DNA of 64,000 nucleotides, from contig OZ251568.1 of the NCBI GenBank assembly GCA_965243525.1, positions 1,612,001-1,676,000 of the forward strand. Direction: 5' to 3'. The DNA comes from WTKD01 sp965243525. Its GTDB lineage: Bacteria; Spirochaetota; Spirochaetia; WTKD01. The notes beneath the pieces were generated by a model that saw nothing but the letters and a program-made list of their open reading frames with translations, ran no database searches and had not been told where the DNA came from. Shown one piece after another: positions 52,319 to 61,200 of this stretch; position 1 is the first letter of the stretch, and each line of letters opens with the position of its first letter. The position numbers and the translations under genes are program-made.

Positions 52319-54208
52319 TTAGAAAAGACTTTCTATTTTATCTTTATATTTTTTCGCAATAACAAAACGTTTTAGCTTCATCGTTTTGCTCAACTCATCA
52401 CCTGGTTTAAGCTCGTCGGTAATGATGTGAAATCGCGATATGAGTTCATAAGGATGAAATCCACTCTGGGTATTCACCAAGGAGTTCACCACCTTGCTAA
52501 GCATTGCGAATACCTTTGCATCGGCACAGAGTTTTTCTGGTGATGCATGTGCTATGTTTTCTTCCTTTGCATATTCTGTGATGGCATCCTTGTTTACAAA
52601 TAACAGTGCAGCAAGTCTGTTTTTATCCTGTCCGACGACAAATGCACTGTCGATAAATTGAGAACTGCATAACACATCCTCGATGGGAGCAGGTTCAACG
52701 TTTTTCCCACTACTCAAAACGATTGTATCCTTGAGACGTCCAAGAATTTTAATATCTTTTTGATCAGTTTCTACGACGAGGTCGCCTGTTTTAAACCATC
52801 CATCATCTGAAAGAATCTTTTTAGTACTCTTTTCGTCTTTAAAATATCCACGCATCACCTGTTCGCTGTTGATAGCAAGCTCGCCCTGTTCACCGGGGCT
52901 GCAGGTTGTTCCATCCTTAGCAATTACTTTGTAAGCGACTTTTGGTATCACCTGTCCAACAGTCCCTCCTCTGTTTTTTTCAAGGGTGTTTATTGCCACA
53001 ACAGGTGCTGTTTCAGTAAGCCCATATCCTTCGCAGAGAGTGATGCCTATGGCTTGAAAGAATGAAAACGTAATAGGATGCAGAGCTCCTGCACCGGAGA
53101 CTCCCAATCGAAAACGTCCACCAAGTCTAGTTTTTAATTTTTTGAACACGAGGATTTTTCCCAGGCCATTAAAAGGCGCAAGAAGGATCCTTCCTAACAA
53201 GGCTCCAAAACGTGTGATGATGTTTGGGGCGTTTTTTCCAATACGTGCGATTAAATCATACTGCACATTTCTCAGTCGAGCAGTAGCATATCCAACTGAA
53301 AGAAAAAAGTGAAATAAGCCTCGCCGTATAGCAGATGAAGAGCGTACATTGCGCAACACCCCTAAGCGGATTGCTTCCCAAATACGTGGCACCGATGCCA
53401 TGATTGTTGGTCTTACTTTTGCCATGTCCGCAACGAGTATTGCTGCAATTGGTTTTGAATAGGCAAGAGAAGCTAGGGCATGCGTGCCTAGAATATTAGC
53501 GATACGTTCGAAACTATGCCAGACCGGTAACACACATAAAACGGTGTCGACTTGTGTTATCAAGCCATACGTGGTCAAGATTTCAAGCTGAAACGTAAAG
53601 TTTCTGTGGGTAAGCATAACTCCGCGAGGCACTCCTGTTGTTCCTGAGGTATAAATCAGCGTTGAAAGGTCTTGTGGATTTCCCTCTGCGATCCTTTTGG
53701 CAAATGCATCGTCTGATAAGGTGCTAAGCTTTTTTACTTCATCAAGGTTGTATAATGTATGCTTTTTTGTTTTTTTGATGGATTCCTTTGTATTATCAGT
53801 GAATACAAAAACCATCCCCTCTGGTGCTTTCCCAGCAACCATATCGTATAATTTGGCATGTTCAAGGACGCAGAGTTTTGGTTCGGCGTGCCCAAGGACA
53901 TAGGTCAATTCGTTTTTTGTGCTATCAGCACCGTTAGGAACATCGACAGCATTAATAGCACCAGCTGCTAAACAGATATGCAACCAATCAGAGCGATTAT
54001 CGCTGACATGCATGATGCGGTCTTGTGGTTCGACACCAAGGGCAATAAACCCTCCGGCAATGGACTGAATCGATTGCCACATCTGCCCAAACGTAATGGG
54101 GTGAAATGCTCCTTCAGCATCTTTTTCTAGCTGTGCAACAAGATCTTTGTTGCTCTCATGGCGAGCATACAACAATTGTGGAATAGTTAACGATTTAAAT
54201 GAGGTCAT
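52319..54208 (-). CDS. Long-chain fatty acid-CoA ligase (AMP-binding)
   Basis: 629-residue acyl-CoA synthetase of the AMP-binding family, which activates fatty acids through an acyl-adenylate. The ATP loop YTSGTTGVPRG lies near residue 189, the GYGLTETAP motif near 400, GWFKTGD near 470 and the hinge LGRLKDTIVLSSG near 488. AAAGGAG precedes the ATG. It starts two bases after the fabZ stop, forming a two-gene unit divergent from the acc operon. A role in taking up host or environmental fatty acids for membrane lipid is likely. Confidence 0.9.
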   Translation of the reverse strand: MTSFKSLTIPQLLYARHESNKDLVAQLEKDAEGAFHPITFGQMWQSIQSIAGGFIALGVEPQDRIMHVSDNRSDWLHICLAAGAINAVDVPNGADSTKNELTYVLGHAEPKLCVLEHAKLYDMVAGKAPEGMVFVFTDNTKESIKKTKKHTLYNLDEVKKLSTLSDDAFAKRIAEGNPQDLSTLIYTSGTTGVPRGVMLTHRNFTFQLEILTTYGLITQVDTVLCVLPVWHSFERIANILGTHALASLAYSKPIAAILVADMAKVRPTIMASVPRIWEAIRLGVLRNVRSSSAIRRGLFHFFLSVGYATARLRNVQYDLIARIGKNAPNIITRFGALLGRILLAPFNGLGKILVFKKLKTRLGGRFRLGVSGAGALHPITFSFFQAIGITLCEGYGLTETAPVVAINTLEKNRGGTVGQVIPKVAYKVIAKDGTTCSPGEQGELAINSEQVMRGYFKDEKSTKKILSDDGWFKTGDLVVETDQKDIKILGRLKDTIVLSSGKNVEPAPIEDVLCSSQFIDSAFVVGQDKNRLAALLFVNKDAITEYAKEENIAHASPEKLCADAKVFAMLSKVVNSLVNTQSGFHPYELISRFHIITDELKPGDELSKTMKLKRFVIAKKYKDKIESLF

Positions 54209-54210
54209 AG

Positions 54211-54645
54211 TTACTCCTTTCTACTGACTATACAAGTCCATTCGGCTTCAGCTGCAACGGCTTCATCAAGATAGCAAACACCTTTTTGCTTTATCATAGA
54301 TGGGTTTTCAGGAAGTCGAATATTTTCAATAACAATCTTTACAGTATCACCTGGTCTGATCTGCTTTCTAAATTTTGCCTTTTCTATGCCTGCAAGGAAG
54401 AACAGCATATCAGCGTTGTTTTCTAAGATGATTTTCATGCCAGCACCGCCGCACTGTGCCATTGTCTCAACCAGAATTACGCCAGGTACAACGGGATAGC
54501 TTGGAAAATGACCTTTGAAGAAATATTCATCCTTTGTAAACGATTTATATCCAATGATACGTTCACGAGTTGCAGTCTCTATCGAATCTACGAATAAAAA
54601 GGGATCCCTATGAGGTAAAAGTTCAGTCAGGTCAGCATAGTGCAT
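54211..54645 (-). CDS. fabZ: 3-hydroxyacyl-ACP dehydratase (FabZ type)
   Basis: 144-residue hot-dog-fold dehydratase that removes water from 3-hydroxyacyl-ACP in fatty acid elongation. The LPHRDPFLFVD opening, catalytic His in KGHFPSYPVVPG and the active-site Glu in VETMAQ fit FabZ. ATG 54645 has AAAAAGGAG five bases upstream; a longer frame to 54708 lacks support. It lies back to back with accB and is followed by an acyl-CoA ligase gene, so this stretch is a fatty-acid region. Other FabZ-like thioesterases are possible but less likely. Confidence 0.88.
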   Translation of the reverse strand: MHYADLTELLPHRDPFLFVDSIETATRERIIGYKSFTKDEYFFKGHFPSYPVVPGVILVETMAQCGGAGMKIILENNADMLFFLAGIEKAKFRKQIRPGDTVKIVIENIRLPENPSMIKQKGVCYLDEAVAAEAEWTCIVSRKE

Positions 54646-54681
54646 ATGTACTCCTTTTTGCGATGTCTTATTATGCCTTGT

Positions 54682-54709
54682 TTGATAATTCGATGCTAGC
54701 ATATACAAT
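54682..54709 (+). promoter_or_regulatory. Promoter of the acc operon
   Basis: TTGATA (54682-54687) and TACAAT (54704-54709) are 16 bases apart, each matching five of six consensus bases. The start would lie about 36 bases before the accB ATG, leaving a short leader that contains the ribosome site GCGGAGG. Confidence 0.55.
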
Positions 54710-54751
54710 CACAAGGGTATAAAATAATACTATTAGTTACGCGGAGGAATA

Positions 54752-55252
54752 ATGAAACTTGAACTGAAAGATATCACAAAACTAATGGATAATTTTGCGA
54801 ATGCTCCAATTCACGAACTGATGTTAAAAAGTGGAGACACCGAGCTCTTGTTGAAGAAGGAAACAAGTCAACCGGCAGCACCTTCGAATACGATAAGCTC
54901 TATTCCGCAAAAAGAGGCTCCGCCAATTGAGCAAGAAGATGCACCAGAACCGCAGATGTTAACAAAAGGGAAAAAGCAAAAACAATCAGGCCCAAGCACC
55001 AACACTGGACCGACAGAAGCGATCACCTCACCATTGGTGGGGACGTTTTATCGATCTCCTTCTCCGGATTCCCCGCCCTTTGCCTCAGAGGGAAGCATTA
55101 TCAAAAAGGGAAAATCCTTAGCTATCATTGAAGCGATGAAAATTATGAACCATTTGGAAGCTGATTACGACATGGAAGTTGTTCGAATATTTGCAGAGAA
55201 TGGCGATCTCGTTGAATTTGGGGCAAAGTTATTTGAGGTTCGGCGCGTATGA
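54752..55252 (+). CDS. accB: Biotin carboxyl carrier protein of acetyl-CoA carboxylase
   Basis: 166-residue AccB. The N-terminal helix region (KLMDNFANAPIHELML) is followed by a flexible Pro/Gln-rich linker and the biotinyl domain (about 90-166). The biotin-bearing lysine is Lys130 in EAMKIMN, 36 residues from the end as usual. GCGGAGGA precedes the ATG. It carries CO2 between the biotin carboxylase and carboxyltransferase and overlaps accC by four bases. The acc operon runs accB-accC-accDA, so malonyl-CoA is made by a complete bacterial-type enzyme. Confidence 0.95.
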   Translation: MKLELKDITKLMDNFANAPIHELMLKSGDTELLLKKETSQPAAPSNTISSIPQKEAPPIEQEDAPEPQMLTKGKKQKQSGPSTNTGPTEAITSPLVGTFYRSPSPDSPPFASEGSIIKKGKSLAIIEAMKIMNHLEADYDMEVVRIFAENGDLVEFGAKLFEVRRV

Positions 55253-56571
55253 TCTCTTCTTTGCTTATTGCAAATAGAGGAGAAATTGCGGTGCGTATTA
55301 TCAGGACCTGTAAAGAGCTTGGCATCCGCAGTGTGCTTGCCTGTTCTGAGGCGGATAAAGATTCACTTGCGAGTCAACTCGCTGATCAGACAGTGTGTAT
55401 TGGACCCTCTATTTCACAAAAGAGCTATTTAAATATGCAAGCAATTGTTTCGGCTGCCCTTGGTGCGCGATGTGAGGCAATACACCCAGGCATTGGATTC
55501 CTCAGTGAAAATGCAGAGTTTTCAGAGTTTGTCAGCAAGGCAGATCTTATATTTATTGGAGCTGCCTCAGAAACCATTGCCCTGCTTGGTGATAAGATTC
55601 AAGCAAAACTTGTTGCAGAAAAAAGTAAAATTCCCTTGGTTCCTGGTACCAAACAAGGATTGAAGGATATTGAAGAATGTGTTTCGGAAGCACAGCGTAT
55701 TGGATTTCCTGTTATCCTTAAGGCTGCAGCCGGCGGTGGGGGAAAGGGAATGCGAATTGTTCGAAATCCGGATGAATTGCAGGGAACTTTTGAAACTGCG
55801 CAACTTGAGGCGGAAAAAGCCTTTAACGATAACCGGATGTATATGGAGCGATACCTTGAAAATCCGCGGCATGTGGAGGTGCAGTTGATTGCTGATGCGC
55901 ACGGAAACGTTGTTCATCTTGGAGAGCGGGACTGTACAGTTCAAGAAAATCATCAAAAACTCCTCGAAGAGAGCCCAGCCCCGCAGAGCAATTCTGATAT
56001 GCTTGAACGCATGTATGCTGATGCGGTGCGGTTGTTTCAGTCGATAGGCTATGTCGGAGCTGGAACGGTGGAGTTTTTGGTCGACGGTGATGAGTATTTC
56101 TTTATGGAGGTCAATGCACGATTGCAGGTTGAGCATCCCGTAAGTGAATTACGATCAGGCATCGATCTTGTGAAAATGCAATTGATGGTGCATACTGGTG
56201 AGCCATTACCGATTAGTCAGAAAGATATCCGCCTAGATGGGTATGCTTTGGAAACGCGCATCAATGCGCGGACTCCAGGGAAAGTGCAGTTTTTTCATGC
56301 CTCTGGAGGATTTGGTGTGCGAATAGATACCGCTTTGTATACGGGTTGTTTTGTTCCGCCGTTCTATGATTCACTTGTCGCAAAGGTGCTTTGTTATGGT
56401 AAATCGCGTGCAGAAGGTATCGATAGAATGTTGCGAACCCTTGGTGAGATGAAGATCGAGGGTATTCAAACGAATAAAGAAGAACAGATGAGTATTATCA
56501 ACAGCAAGAAGTTCAGGAGTGGCGTTTACAGCACAAAGTTTATTGATGAATTTAAGGAAGCAAAGCAGTGA
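55249..56571 (+). CDS. accC: Biotin carboxylase subunit of acetyl-CoA carboxylase
   Basis: 440-residue ATP-grasp enzyme that carboxylates biotin on AccB. It opens with LLIANRGEIAVRIIRT, has the glycine-rich ATP loop KAAAGGGGKGMR near residue 160, the MYMERYLENPRHVEVQ segment, FMEVNARLQVEHPVSE near 285, and the C-terminal carboxylase domain. Length fits AccC alone rather than pyruvate or propionyl-CoA carboxylase. ATG overlaps the accB stop by four bases, and its own stop overlaps accDA by four bases. Confidence 0.95.
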   Translation: MISSLLIANRGEIAVRIIRTCKELGIRSVLACSEADKDSLASQLADQTVCIGPSISQKSYLNMQAIVSAALGARCEAIHPGIGFLSENAEFSEFVSKADLIFIGAASETIALLGDKIQAKLVAEKSKIPLVPGTKQGLKDIEECVSEAQRIGFPVILKAAAGGGGKGMRIVRNPDELQGTFETAQLEAEKAFNDNRMYMERYLENPRHVEVQLIADAHGNVVHLGERDCTVQENHQKLLEESPAPQSNSDMLERMYADAVRLFQSIGYVGAGTVEFLVDGDEYFFMEVNARLQVEHPVSELRSGIDLVKMQLMVHTGEPLPISQKDIRLDGYALETRINARTPGKVQFFHASGGFGVRIDTALYTGCFVPPFYDSLVAKVLCYGKSRAEGIDRMLRTLGEMKIEGIQTNKEEQMSIINSKKFRSGVYSTKFIDEFKEAKQ

Positions 56572-58343
56572 AACAGTTTCTTTCAAAGATTATCAAGGCA
56601 TTTTCGATCTATCGGCCTGATTCTGGACAATCTATTGAAAGTGATGATCAGTTTTTTCTCAAGCAAAACCACCTTTGCCCTGACTGCAAGGAAACAGTGC
56701 ATTACGAAGAACTCTGGAAAGAGCTTCTGGTCTGCCCACATTGTTCCTATCATTTTAGAATCAATGCGAAAGAACGCTTTCAGTTTTTGTTTGATAGAGA
56801 AGAGGGATATACCGAACTGTTTCAAGGACTACAACCTCTCAATCCAATTGATTTTCCCAACTATAGTCAGAAAGTCGAAAGCGCACAGATAAAATCTGGA
56901 TTGCGTGAGGCTGCGAGCACTGCTATTGGAAAGATTGAGGGAAAGCGTGTCGTTGTCACGGCGATGTCCTTCCATTTTCTTGGTGGAAGTATGGGATCGG
57001 TTGTGGGAGAAAAGATTACGCGATCGATATTGCTTGCCGTGGAAGAAAAATTACCCTGTGTGCTTTTTTCAGCGAGCGGTGGTGCGCGCATGCATGAAGG
57101 AATCTTTTCATTGTTTCAAATGGCTAAGACATCCCATGCGATTACAATGCTGCACGATGCTAATCTTTCACTCATCGTTGTGCTCACTGATCCAACAACC
57201 GGCGGAGTCACCGCTTCGTTTGCAATGCTTGGTGATGTAATCCTTGCTGAACCAAATGCTCTTATTGGATTTGCAGGTCCGCGAGTGATTGAAGGCACGA
57301 TCAGACAGAAACTCCCTCCAGGCTTTCAGCGATCAGAATTTTTGCAATCACATGGATTTGTTGATGTGGTTGTGGAGCGTAAACAACTTCGCACGGTTTT
57401 GTCCAAGATATTGGATAGTACTGTAAAACGCACAAAAAAAATCCCCTCCAGTGCACAACGGGCACAACAACTTATTCAGAGCCCAAACCTTCGAAGATCT
57501 TCGTGGGATACCGTCCAACTTGCACGCAACATCAATCGTCCAACATGTTTATCCTATCTAGAGATGATCTGCTCAGAATTTATCGAGTTTCACGGTGATC
57601 GTGTGTTTGGAGATGATAGGGCGCTCATTGGTGGAATTTGTGCTATTGAGGGAATTTGGTTTACGTTTTTGGGACATCAAAAGGGCAAAAACATGCGCGA
57701 AAACATCGAGCGTAACTATGGCATGCCCCATCCAGAAGGGTATCGAAAAGCTGTTCGCTTGATTAAGCAAGCAGAAAAATTTGATAGACCTATTATTACG
57801 TTTGTTGACACTTCAGGAGCATATCCAGGCATCGCATCAGAAGAGCGAGGTATTTCAGCAGCCATTGCAGAGAGCATTCAGCTATTTTCTATTGCACAGG
57901 TGCCGATTATCACGATTATTATTGGTGAGGGTGGTTCTGGTGGTGCCTTGGGAATTGCCGTCTCAGATCGAACGTATATGCTCGAAAATTCGATATATTC
58001 AGTTATTTCACCTGAGGGGTTTGCATCGATTTTGTTACGCGATCCTGCACGTTCTGAAGAGGCCGCTCAGCTCTTGCGCTTAACATCTCATGATCTGCTT
58101 CGATTTGGTCTCATTGATGGCATTGTTCCTGAACCAGAGGAAGGCGCACATGCCGATCCAGAACAAACTGCACAGAATATAAAATCAACGATTCTCTTGG
58201 CAATTGATGATCTACAGAAAAAACGAACAGATACCTTGCTTCGTGAACGCTCTGAAAAACTTCTTTCCTATGGAAAGATCACGAACACGGACGAATCCTC
58301 ATCGAGTAGTTTTAAATGGTTCATCCAACGTCTGGGAAAATAG
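56568..58343 (+). CDS. accDA: Fused acetyl-CoA carboxylase carboxyltransferase (beta-alpha)
   Basis: 591-residue protein that joins the two carboxyltransferase subunits usually encoded by accD and accA. The beta half (about 1-290) has the zinc ribbon Cys37, Cys40, Cys56, Cys59 and FSASGGARMHEG near residue 168. The alpha half (about 305-591) has EFHGDRVFGDD, GRNMRE-like GKNMRENIERN, FVDTSGAYPG and GEGGSGGALGI. No stop or frameshift lies between the halves. Fusion would enforce equal subunit numbers. It transfers the carboxyl group from carboxybiotin to acetyl-CoA. GTG 56568 overlaps the accC stop. Confidence 0.93.
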   Translation: MKQFLSKIIKAFSIYRPDSGQSIESDDQFFLKQNHLCPDCKETVHYEELWKELLVCPHCSYHFRINAKERFQFLFDREEGYTELFQGLQPLNPIDFPNYSQKVESAQIKSGLREAASTAIGKIEGKRVVVTAMSFHFLGGSMGSVVGEKITRSILLAVEEKLPCVLFSASGGARMHEGIFSLFQMAKTSHAITMLHDANLSLIVVLTDPTTGGVTASFAMLGDVILAEPNALIGFAGPRVIEGTIRQKLPPGFQRSEFLQSHGFVDVVVERKQLRTVLSKILDSTVKRTKKIPSSAQRAQQLIQSPNLRRSSWDTVQLARNINRPTCLSYLEMICSEFIEFHGDRVFGDDRALIGGICAIEGIWFTFLGHQKGKNMRENIERNYGMPHPEGYRKAVRLIKQAEKFDRPIITFVDTSGAYPGIASEERGISAAIAESIQLFSIAQVPIITIIIGEGGSGGALGIAVSDRTYMLENSIYSVISPEGFASILLRDPARSEEAAQLLRLTSHDLLRFGLIDGIVPEPEEGAHADPEQTAQNIKSTILLAIDDLQKKRTDTLLRERSEKLLSYGKITNTDESSSSSFKWFIQRLGK

Positions 58344-58353
58344 ACGTACAGAT

Positions 58354-58941
58354 TTAGTTCATAGCCCGCCAGGTCGAGATTGCGTTTTTAATCGCGGAAA
58401 TTATCTGTTGTTGACTCCAATCAAGTCCGCCAATGTGCTGGAATACGATGTTGCCATAGGGATCAATAAGAAACGTAGTTGGAATACCGCGAACATTATT
58501 ACTTACTGCAATTGTTCCAGATTCATCCAACAGATTTGAGAATGTGTATTCATTTTCATTGACAAATAATGCAACAGTCTTCATGTCTTCTTGCACGTAA
58601 ACCATATGATAGATAAAAGCATCTTCTTCATTTAATCTATCACTAAGCACCTGGAGGGTGGGGAGTTCTTCGCGACAGGGAGGACACCAAGTAGCTCCGA
58701 AGCTTATCAGCTGAAATGCATCGCTATATCGCTCTGATAATTGTTTTGATTTCCCCGCTACGGTTAAGAATTCACCATCGACAAAACTGCCTGAATTTCT
58801 TGTGTTCATTCCAATATTTTTGAAGATACGCTTGAACTCACTGGTAAGAACCTTTGCAGGTTGTGTGGTTTCTTGTGCAATAACACTTTGAGCACAATAA
58901 ATATAAAACAGAAGACAAATTGTTATAGTAATTTTTCGCAT
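58354..58941 (-). CDS. Exported TlpA/ResA-like thioredoxin-fold protein
   Basis: 195-residue protein with a signal peptide ending VIAQ and a thioredoxin-like domain. The redox motif is WCPPC in FGATWCPPCREELP (about residue 90), the cis-Pro loop is GIPTTFLIDPYG near 160, and a conserved GGLDW lies near the end. ATG 58941 is chosen because AAAGGA stands at proper distance; an ATG at 58950 would overlap that site. It resembles the next gene upstream and lies in a CcdA-containing group, so it probably receives electrons from CcdA to reduce extracytoplasmic disulfides or repair oxidised proteins. Confidence 0.87.
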   Translation of the reverse strand: MRKITITICLLFYIYCAQSVIAQETTQPAKVLTSEFKRIFKNIGMNTRNSGSFVDGEFLTVAGKSKQLSERYSDAFQLISFGATWCPPCREELPTLQVLSDRLNEEDAFIYHMVYVQEDMKTVALFVNENEYTFSNLLDESGTIAVSNNVRGIPTTFLIDPYGNIVFQHIGGLDWSQQQIISAIKNAISTWRAMN

Positions 58942-59016
58942 AGTAATCATCCTTTATCTTAGAAACATACCTCTAATATATATTTCAGATAGCTTATTTA
59001 AGCAATATTTGTGGTA

Positions 59017-59583
59017 TTATTCTTTCCACAGACTAATCGCGCCTTTGATCGCATTTATATTGCGTGCACTCGTCCAATCGAGGAGTCCAACACTCCTAAA
59101 CACCGTTGATCCATCTGGATAGAGGAGATAGGCAGTTGGGTATGCTTCGATTTTGTTTTTACTTGCTGAGAGACCACTCAGATCTAGCGCATATGGAATT
59201 GTGTACTTGTTCTCTTCGATGAAGCTTTTGATGTGCGCTTGATCTTCTTGTACGAATATAAAAACCATGTTTAAGTCTTTGGGGAAACTACGTTTGATGG
59301 ATTCTAATTTTGGCAGTTCCTTTTGGCAGGCTGGGCACCACGATGCGCCGAAGGCAATCAACCAAAATTTGCCATTGTCTTCAAAAACCGATGCATAGGC
59401 GCCTGATTCTCGCAATACTTCGATGTCTACGTAAGAATTCTGTGAAGTATCCGGAATATGATTAAATGCTGATTGAATTTCTTGCTTTTTTTCTTCGCTG
59501 TTCCCGAAGGCGGAAACAGGCAGTGCTGCTGTAATAAAAAAGGCAAGAACTAATACAGAAAGAAACGTATTTTTACACACCAT
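59017..59583 (-). CDS. Exported thioredoxin-fold protein
   Basis: 188-residue relative of the 58354-58941 protein. The signal peptide ends near VSAFG; the redox motif is WCPAC in FGASWCPACQKELP (about residue 82), with AYPTAYLLYPDG near 155 and LLDW at the end. The two genes are in tandem 75 bases apart and probably arose by an old duplication; the active-site dipeptides differ (PP versus PA), which tends to shift redox potential. CcdA, encoded 72 bases upstream, is the likely electron donor. Confidence 0.87.
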   Translation of the reverse strand: MVCKNTFLSVLVLAFFITAALPVSAFGNSEEKKQEIQSAFNHIPDTSQNSYVDIEVLRESGAYASVFEDNGKFWLIAFGASWCPACQKELPKLESIKRSFPKDLNMVFIFVQEDQAHIKSFIEENKYTIPYALDLSGLSASKNKIEAYPTAYLLYPDGSTVFRSVGLLDWTSARNINAIKGAISLWKE

Positions 59584-59655
59584 AGCACGTATGATTGCAC
59601 ATTTTCTTCAATATGTATACACAGCGTTGTGATGTTCTTTTTACGTTTGGTGCAG

Positions 59656-60573
59656 CTAGATGCCTTGAAAGCGAAGATACCAAGATAACCCGTGAATAAT
59701 TGAGATAGAAGCAAAAAATTCCAGGAAAATCAGAGTTGCCAAGACTGCACTTATGCCTAGTTTGATATACCAGTGCGTCAATCGCTTTGAGATCAGAGTG
59801 AATACAATCCCAACACTATAGATTGCTGCAAGAATTATTGAAACAATCAAAGTATGCTCAGTATACAATTGAAGTATCTGCGAAGAGGCCCTGATAAGCA
59901 ATCCATTCAATAATTTTATACGATCGAACAGAATTACAAGACCAAGAACCAAAAGAATAGTCCCAGTGATAATTTTGAGTGTCAAGAGATGTTTTTTGGA
60001 ACGATGCACGAATGTATGCACCTTTGGATAGAAGAAAGATAGCAAGAGAAAGGGAATGCCTAATCCGATGCTGTACAACAACAACAACAATATTGACCAC
60101 GACAGAGATCCTTCTTGTGCAGCGAGCAGGAGGATGCTTGCGAGAATTGGCCCAATGCAAGGAGTCCATCCGGCTGAAAATGCCATGCCGATAGGGAATG
60201 CAGAGAAAAAGGACCGCGGCGGAGTGCCGGCAGTGGGGCGTTTTTCGTAATTTAGAAATGGAAAAATATTAAACAAGATGTGGAGCGCCAATAGGATGAT
60301 GATGCTTCCGGAGATGATGTTCAAAATGCTAATCGGAAGAAAGGAGAGCCCTAGCGTGAATACTATACTCAGCGCGATGAAAATCACGGTGAACCCAGCA
60401 ATAAATCCAAGGCTTCGTATGATTAAAGTAGAACGAATTTTCTTTGACCATGGTTCTTTCATGAGCGACGAATCCATCAAAAAGGAAAGATAAGACGGAA
60501 TCAAGGGAAGAACACAGGGGGAAAGGAATGATACCAGTCCTGCAAACAAGGCTAAAAATGGAGAAACGATCAC
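59656..60573 (-). CDS. ccdA: CcdA/DsbD-type transmembrane electron carrier
   Basis: 305-residue membrane protein with about seven or eight helices. The two redox cysteines are in the hallmark segments LSPCVLPLIPSY near residue 20 and GWTPCIGPIL near 138. The family passes electrons from cytoplasmic thioredoxin to periplasmic thiol proteins, here most likely the two thioredoxin-like proteins encoded downstream. It starts at GTG 60573, overlapping the CPBP protease stop by four bases, so all four genes from 61184 to 58354 may form one unit. No cytochrome c assembly genes are nearby, so a general thiol-reducing role is more likely. Confidence 0.9.
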   Translation of the reverse strand: MIVSPFLALFAGLVSFLSPCVLPLIPSYLSFLMDSSLMKEPWSKKIRSTLIIRSLGFIAGFTVIFIALSIVFTLGLSFLPISILNIISGSIIILLALHILFNIFPFLNYEKRPTAGTPPRSFFSAFPIGMAFSAGWTPCIGPILASILLLAAQEGSLSWSILLLLLYSIGLGIPFLLLSFFYPKVHTFVHRSKKHLLTLKIITGTILLVLGLVILFDRIKLLNGLLIRASSQILQLYTEHTLIVSIILAAIYSVGIVFTLISKRLTHWYIKLGISAVLATLIFLEFFASISIIHGLSWYLRFQGI

Positions 60574-61184
60574 AGCGTATACCTCACAAGTAATACTATA
60601 TTATAAAAAACATGTGCAGTCAGCGAACTGAGCAAGTTTTTTGAATATGCGTTTATACCAAAAAAGAGTAATCCAGCAAAGAATGCGAAGATGCTTTGAG
60701 GGAAGGAATTGGCGCTATGCAATAGAGCGAACAAGAGGGATGAAAGGAAGGCGGTGCTCAGTGCTGTATACCCATAATACGCGAAAATAGTTGCACTTAT
60801 TCCTCGAAACACGAGTTCCTCAAGCAATGCTGCTAAGACAAGCGTACTACTAAACAGAAGCAAGTGATTGTGAATCGTTGGATTTTCAGGGGGTGCAAAA
60901 AGGTATATCTGTGCAAAAAAACAGAGGCCTCCTGCGATACATCCAAGGATAATTGCTCGATATGGTTTGTGGGTGAACTGTTTCCATTGGATGAGTTTTT
61001 TGTGAAGATGCCGCGTAGCGATGCGTATTATCAAAGCAAAGAGGATAAGGCGGATCAAGGTACCACCAAACAGAGATATTTCGGGCTGCGTTGGTGAGAG
61101 AAGCATAATGAATTGTGGAAGGGGGAGCAAAAAGATGAGTAGAAACCCTGCAAAGGTATATGCGAGCATGTTTGATTTGTTCAT
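60570..61184 (-). CDS. CPBP-family intramembrane metalloprotease
   Basis: 204-residue membrane protein with about six or seven helices. The CPBP (CAAX protease/Abi) motifs are visible as EELVFRG near residue 120 and FALLHS near 151, giving the paired Glu and His residues that bind zinc. Substrates of such bacterial proteases are mostly unknown. ATG 61184 is the likeliest start; a TTG at 61220 would overlap comEC. No ribosome site is evident. It is translationally coupled to ccdA. Confidence 0.82.
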   Translation of the reverse strand: MNKSNMLAYTFAGFLLIFLLPLPQFIMLLSPTQPEISLFGGTLIRLILFALIIRIATRHLHKKLIQWKQFTHKPYRAIILGCIAGGLCFFAQIYLFAPPENPTIHNHLLLFSSTLVLAALLEELVFRGISATIFAYYGYTALSTAFLSSLLFALLHSANSFPQSIFAFFAGLLFFGINAYSKNLLSSLTAHVFYNIVLLVRYTL

Positions 61185-61200
61185 ACGAATGTATTGCACG

